Shown here piece after piece: positions 58,829-64,000 of a stretch of 64,000 nt of DNA (positions are counted from its first letter, which is position 1; each line of letters begins with the position of its first letter). This DNA is from Ipomoea triloba. Lineage: Eukaryota > Streptophyta > Magnoliopsida > Solanales > Convolvulaceae. The stretch lies in NCBI RefSeq assembly GCF_003576645.1, contig NC_044925.1, forward strand, positions 13,436,607 to 13,500,606, read 5' to 3'. The position numbers and the translations under genes are program-made. The notes under the pieces are model-generated. The model ran no database searches. It saw nothing but the letters and a program-made list of their open reading frames with translations, and was not told where the DNA came from.

Positions 58829-59190
58829 AGCTGTTAATGTAAAAGTCCAATTGGACCATAACAGATCAAATTTGACTTGTTTATCCCGTCATCGTTGATG
58901 TGACGGTCATCATATTAAAAAAATAATTTTTTTTAAGTTTATTTTAATCATATTAAAAAAAACAAAAAAACAAAAAAAAACAACCTCTCCACAAGAGTGC
59001 CGGCGACAAAGAAAGCATGGAGGTGGAATTTTCTTCTCTTTTTTTTGTTATTTAATTTAAAATTATTAAAATAAATTATAAAATAATAATTTTTTTAATA
59101 TGATGACCACCACGTATGACCAGAGAAACATGTCAAATTGCATGATTTTAGACAGTTGATGGCCCAATTACACTGTACGTGTAATAGCTC
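58829..59190. mobile_element. MITE with about 120-bp imperfect inverted arms
   Basis: The left arm AGCTGTTAATGT...CCAATTGGACC...GGTCATCATATTAAAAAAAT is matched in reverse by ATTTTTTTAATATGATGACC...GGCCCAATTACACTG...AATAGCT. Non-coding. The AT-rich loop includes a short GC-rich patch (59000-59025). The target duplication is not clear. Confidence 0.7.
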
Positions 59191-59452
59191 ATTTAAAACT
59201 TTTTCCCATAGTAAAAGGTGTTAAAAAACCAATGGTCATTTACTCATTTCCAAGTAAATGTCCTTCAAGAATTGAAACTTTGATTTGAGAGCAACAAAGA
59301 GAAAGCTAAGTTGGTTCCAAATATGGCAAATACAGTTATTTGAAGCAAGTGTGTTTATTGAAAAATCAAGTGCCTTAGCACCTAGAAATGAAATCAATTT
59401 CTTCTTTTCTTTTTGGGTATTCACTTGAGAGTATACTTTGAAAAGTCAGTTA

Positions 59453-59668
59453 CAGCGTGTTTGGTTCATGGAATAGGTCGGGAATGGAATACCATTCCGG
59501 GGAATAGACCTATTCCATCGTTTGGTTGTCCTTTCTATTCCTGGGAATAGCATTCCCGGGAATGACCTATTCCCTTTGCAGGGGGAATAGCCATTCCTAG
59601 GGACCCCCTTGGTATTAGCTATTCCCAAGGATTTGGGAATAGCCTTTATACTAAAATACCGAAAATAC

Positions 59669-59719
<51 letters not shown>

Positions 59720-59815
59720 ATATAATATAATTAATTAAATATACGCATTTATATAATTCATTATATTCATTAAAGTTTATACATAAGTTCATTAGTAATA
59801 ATAATAATAATAATA

Positions 59816-59859
<44 letters not shown>

Positions 59860-60019
59860 TACGGAGTATTATTATTATTAAATACACATATCTTTTTTTA
59901 TATTCATAGGGACATATGGTAGATTAGGGTTCTTAGAATTTCGTTCATTCACAATTTTTATATTTTTATATATAATTTATATATTTTTTTCATATATAAT
60001 AATAATAATAATAATAATA

Positions 60020-60057
<38 letters not shown>

Positions 60058-60449
60058 GGAGTATTATTATTATTAAATACACATATCTTTTTTTATATTC
60101 ATAGGGACATATGGTAGATTAGGGTTCTTAGAATTTCGTTCATTCACAATTTTTATATTTTTATATATAATTTATATATTTTTTTCATATATAATAATAA
60201 TAATAATAATAATAATTATTATTATTATTATTATTATTATTATACATTTTTTATAAGGGTATTTATGTCTTTTAAACACATTCCATTTCTATTCCTTGAA
60301 CCAACCAAACACTGAAATTACATTCCTAAAGTATATTCCTTCAGCGAACCAAACAATAGAATACAATTCATATTCTATTCCCGTCCTATTCCATTCCTTA
60401 TGGAATAGCATTCCTATTACCTCAAAATTCATTCCATGAACCAACCCTG
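59453..60449. mobile_element. PIF/Harbinger-type MITE, 997 bp
   Basis: Ends CAGCGTGTTTGGTTCATGG and the reverse of CAGGGTTGGTTCATGGAAT, with TTA on both sides (59450-59452 and 60450-60452), the 3-bp target typical of Harbinger. GGAATAG words fill both arms. The interior contains (ATA)/(TTA) runs and a block of about 197 bp (from CGGAGTATTATTATTA to TTTTCATATATAATAA) present twice in tandem, at about 59863-60030 and 60058-60225. Confidence 0.85.
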
Positions 60450-60452
60450 TTA

Positions 60453-60664
60453 GAGATAATCAAATAGTCTAAAGAAAAAAGCTTCGCACCGGCAGTATGG
60501 TTCTAGCTAGAAACCTTGAATGCTTGAATGGTTCTAGCTAGAAACCTGGAAGGCTTGAATCATGATTACTGCTTCTAGCTAGAAACCTTGAAGGCTTGAA
60601 TCATGATCATGTTGGGATTGTCTGTAATCTTATATGCTTGTACTTTTGTTGAGTGTTAAAACAC
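60453..60664. repeat. short unique stretch with three copies of a GGTTCTAGCTAGAAACC unit
   Basis: TTCTAGCTAGAAACCT-GAA-GCTTGAAT recurs at about 60500, 60533 and 60572; its core TTCTAGCTAGAA is a palindrome. The unit lengths differ (33 and 39 bp), similar in style to the local duplications in ACY1 copy A. Confidence 0.7.
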
Positions 60665-60738
60665 CTCGCAGATTCTGTTAAGCCTTTGGATAAGAGCTGC
60701 TTCAACGCATCAACCCCTTCTTGTAAAGCAACATCAAC
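60665..60738 (-). other. possible internal exon of an unidentified gene
   Basis: On the minus strand a 74-bp open segment lies between TTTTTGACAG (acceptor) and GTGTTTTAAC (donor). It reads VDVALQEGVDALKQLLSKGL..., which looks like an amphipathic helix. No family is assigned and no neighbouring exon is found before the gap; it could be chance. Confidence 0.2.
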
Positions 60739-60840
60739 CTGTCAAAAAGTAGATCAATACTCTTGAACTGTATTCTATTGGGAAGATAATATGGAGCATA
60801 GAAAACTTTGAGGCATCTAAACTAAGACAACCCCCCCCCC

Positions 60841-61485
60841 NNNNNNNNNNNNNNNNNNNNNNNNNNNNNNNNNNNNNNNNNNNNNNNNNNNNNNNNNNNN
60901 NNNNNNNNNNNNNNNNNNNNNNNNNNNNNNNNNNNNNNNNNNNNNNNNNNNNNNNNNNNNNNNNNNNNNNNNNNNNNNNNNNNNNNNNNNNNNNNNNNNN
61001 NNNNNNNNNNNNNNNNNNNNNNNNNNNNNNNNNNNNNNNNNNNNNNNNNNNNNNNNNNNNNNNNNNNNNNNNNNNNNNNNNNNNNNNNNNNNNNNNNNNN
61101 NNNNNNNNNNNNNNNNNNNNNNNNNNNNNNNNNNNNNNNNNNNNNNNNNNNNNNNNNNNNNNNNNNNNNNNNNNNNNNNNNNNNNNNNNNNNNNNNNNNN
61201 NNNNNNNNNNNNNNNNNNNNNNNNNNNNNNNNNNNNNNNNNNNNNNNNNNNNNNNNNNNNNNNNNNNNNNNNNNNNNNNNNNNNNNNNNNNNNNNNNNNN
61301 NNNNNNNNNNNNNNNNNNNNNNNNNNNNNNNNNNNNNNNNNNNNNNNNNNNNNNNNNNNNNNNNNNNNNNNNNNNNNNNNNNNNNNNNNNNNNNNNNNNN
61401 NNNNNNNNNNNNNNNNNNNNNNNNNNNNNNNNNNNNNNNNNNNNNNNNNNNNNNNNNNNNNNNNNNNNNNNNNNNNNNNNNNNNN
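60841..61485. other. assembly gap (645 N) preceded by ten C
   Basis: The gap replaces the first exon and the start of exon 2 of ACY1 copy B. Ten C at 60831-60840 stand directly before it. Confidence 0.97.
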
Positions 61486-63369
61486 CGGCGGCGGCGGAAA
61501 TCATATCGAGATTCCAGGCATACCTCAGAATCGACACCGCCCAACCCGAGCCAAGGTACGGAGAAGCGGCGGATTTCATAATCTCTCAGGCGAAATCCCT
61601 ATCCCTGGAAACTCAGATTGTAGAATTCGTGAAGGGGAAGCCTGTGGTTATCCTCAAGTGGCCTGGCAAGGATTCCTCCCTCCCCACTATCCTCCTCAAT
61701 TCCCACACCGACGTCGTCCCTTCCGAGCCTCACAAGTGGTCGCACCCGCCTTTTGGCGCCCAAATCGATCGCGCCACCGGTAACATCTACGCCAGGGGCT
61801 CCCAGGACATGAAATGCGTCGGCCTCCAGTACTTGGAAGCGATTCGCAGCCTCAAGGCTTCTGGATTCCAGCCTATCCGCACCGTCTACCTCTCCTTCGT
61901 CCCCGATGAGGAAATCGGTGGCCACGACGGCGCTGAGAGCTTTGCACATTCTGATATCTTTTCGAAGATGAACGTCGGGATTGTGCTCGACGAGGGGTTG
62001 GCTTCCCCCACGGATAACTACCGCGCCTTCTACGGTGAGAGGTCCCCTTGGTGGTTAATTATCAAGGCAGTTGGGGCCCCTGGACACGGTGCCAAGCTCT
62101 ATGATAATTCTGCCATGGAGAATCTTTTTACGAGTATTGAAAGTATAAGGAGGTTCAGGGCTGCTCAGTTTGACTTAGTCAAGGCTGGCCTCAAGGCTGA
62201 AGGAGAAGTCATTTCTGTTAATATGGTGTCTTTGAAAGCTGGCACCCCTTCCCCCACGGTATTTGCTCTTTGCTTAACCCCCAACAACCTCAAATTTCGT
62301 TTAGAGCTCTATTTATATATTGCTATTTGCTAGGCACTGCAAATCTGCAATAGGCAAGGCATACTTTTTCTTGTATCTGTTTATCTACTACTACTGAATG
62401 GTGGTTGGTGTCTGGTTGTTGTACATTTGCAATGCATATTAAGGGTGTGTTTGCTTCATGGGGTTAGACACTAGGGATGAGAATGAAAGTTTGTTTGGTT
62501 GACAACCTTTTAAAGTACAAGTGTGTTTGCTTCATGGGGTTAGACACTGCGAATAAATCATAAACAATGTTTGATTGACAACTTTTTAAAACACATGTAT
62601 AGGATTTGATTACCCCTATAATTACAAAATCTATTACCTAATTTAAATCAGGTATCATTCCATTAATTCAGCTTTATCCCTCCTCATTTCTTTGCCTCTC
62701 ACTCATCTCTCCTCACTTTATTGACTTCTTTGCTGCATTGCCTACTCACTTCATTGCCACTCTTAAGGTCAATTGCCCTGATTTTTCGTTTTTGTATTTT
62801 TAAAAACTTTATTCCGATTATCGGGTCATACATAACCAAACATTAATATTGGTAATCATTTTAATTCCATCGTACTACCAACCAAGTATTTGATTCCTAT
62901 TCCCATTCCGGTTCCCATGTTCGAACCAAACACACCCTAAAATTTGTATGGAAGATGACCACATCGACCCTCTTCCTTCTTCTGCTGATTTCGTGATTCA
63001 AACTAATCCTGTTTCAATTTTATGTGTTTCTTTTTAATTTTATTGGATGGTCTCATCTACCTGGAAGTGGATTCACCAATTGACCTGATTTGCATCTGCA
63101 ATGCTGAAACTCATCTTTAGTTCATTGGTTCATACTTTAATTGTTGTAGCTTAAATGATGATTAAGATATAATGAGTAGTGGTTACCATAGATTTGATTA
63201 GCCATATATTTGATATCATCATATTTGTTACTGATTTTGTGGATTCTTTTCATCTTCTCAGGGCTTTGTCATGAACTTGCAGCCGTCTGAAGCAGAAGCA
63301 GGCTTTGATATTCGAGTTCCACAAACGGAGGGCATGACATTTTCTGGTGAAATACCATACTTCATGTAA
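61486..63369 (+). CDS. aminoacylase-1-like M20 peptidase, copy B, 5' end in gap, probably truncated
   Basis: Exon 2 resumes in frame at 61486 (AAAEIISRFQAY...) and ends at 62258; exon 3 is 63262-63369. Metal-site motifs HTDVV, GSQDMKCVG, DEEIGG and DEGLASPTDNY are all present. It lacks the 70-codon duplications of copy A and so has the family's normal spacing between QAKSLSLET and the first catalytic motif. Apart from those and a few base changes (for example AYLR for AYHR) it is the same sequence, including the intron, the truncated exon 3 and the foreign segment beyond it. The upstream sequence before the gap does not match that before copy A. Confidence 0.75.
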
Positions 63370-64000
63370 AGTCAGAGAGTCAGAGACACCTACAAGTAAT
63401 TGAACCGTCCTAGACAGCACAATGTTTCACGAATGCCATGATCAAATACTTCTTGACTGCCTTCCATGCATAGTCCTCTGTGGCATAGAATGATCTCCAT
63501 TTCAAAACATCTAATCTTGTGAAACATTGGATTGGGGCTACTTAAATTACCATGGCAATGAAAACGAGAAATTGAGCAACATCTTGTAAGCATTAATACA
63601 TTTAAAAAAAAACAAAAAAAAACACACACACACACACATAAAAAATACTATATTCTTCAAAAGGCCATGACAGAACCAGGTTTCATGTTCCCTCATTCTC
63701 CTCAATAATAAATACTCTGTAAATAAGAGCAAAATACACATGAAATTCAAAACTAAGATTACCTAGAACACAACTAGTCGATTACCTAGAACACAACTCC
63801 AGTGCGAATCATTGCTACAATTCTAGCCCAAGATACCAATGCGATGGCGGAGATGGCCTCCTGCATGACGGAAGGCTGGCCTCCGACGCCATCACGACGG
63901 AGATTCCCAGGACAACGATCAGACCGTTGGATGCTCCAAGAAACCACGCTGACAATACTCTCTTGATTTGAATTCTCTCTCCGTTGAAATATATATATAT
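63370..64000. other. segment shared with 56524-57160, runs to window end
   Basis: Near-identical to the segment behind ACY1 copy A, with a shorter (CA)n tract (63622-63639). The window ends in the TATATA run, before the end of the duplication can be seen. Confidence 0.8.

Overview
This is nuclear DNA of a flowering plant, most likely a eudicot (the species cannot be told from the sequence). The evidence is eukaryotic gene structure with GT-AG introns, plant Ty1/copia and Ty3/gypsy LTR retrotransposons, a tRNA-derived SINE, plant-type MITEs, a pentatricopeptide-repeat (PPR) gene remnant, and AT-rich intergenic DNA with long TA runs. There are no operons, CRISPR arrays or prokaryotic signals. 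Two N gaps (8121-8270 and 60841-61485) show that it is a draft assembly.

Layout. 1-4315: Ty1/copia element with a broken pol gene and truncated 3' LTR. 4318-6700: a decayed PPR gene, a CCTAGG-palindrome repeat and a SINE with a 15-bp target duplication. 7890-11938: a 1.2-kb tandem array containing the first gap. 13385-16862: fold-back DNA elements and MITEs set in TA microsatellites. 17186-53611: a deep nest of LTR retrotransposons. 53612-64000: the only gene-like sequence, two near-identical copies of a truncated aminoacylase-1-like (M20 peptidase) gene, 54170-57165 and 61486 to the window end, separated by MITEs and the second gap.

The nest can be ordered from target-site duplications. In its left part a Sirevirus-like LTR remnant (17186-17526, 29253-29825) is split by a gypsy-type solo LTR (17527-29252). 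That LTR was itself hit by a complete non-autonomous Athila/Tat-like element (17781-24322, TSD CTAAC) and another solo LTR (25556-28389, TSD AGACA). In its right part a second copia copy (30488-32283) was cut by a Sirevirus-like element starting at 32284. The LTR of that Sirevirus was then split by a complete 8.6-kb non-coding retrotransposon derivative (LARD; 32672-41319, TSD TTGAG), a solo LTR (41383-43960, TSD ATTTA) and a truncated reverse copy of the LARD family (44226-about 48370). Its PBS and gag follow at 48848-50598, where another LTR of the same lineage, carrying a chromodomain remnant, truncates gag.

No cellular pathway is encoded. The retrotransposon genes are all broken, and the ACY1-like copies lack the C-terminal part of the enzyme. 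The most unusual points are a tRNA-like pol III cassette inside both LARD LTRs, in-frame staircase duplications in ACY1 copy A, a Gln/Pro/Tyr-rich ORF in the Athila-like element, different minisatellites inside LTRs of one lineage, and poly-C runs directly before both N gaps.
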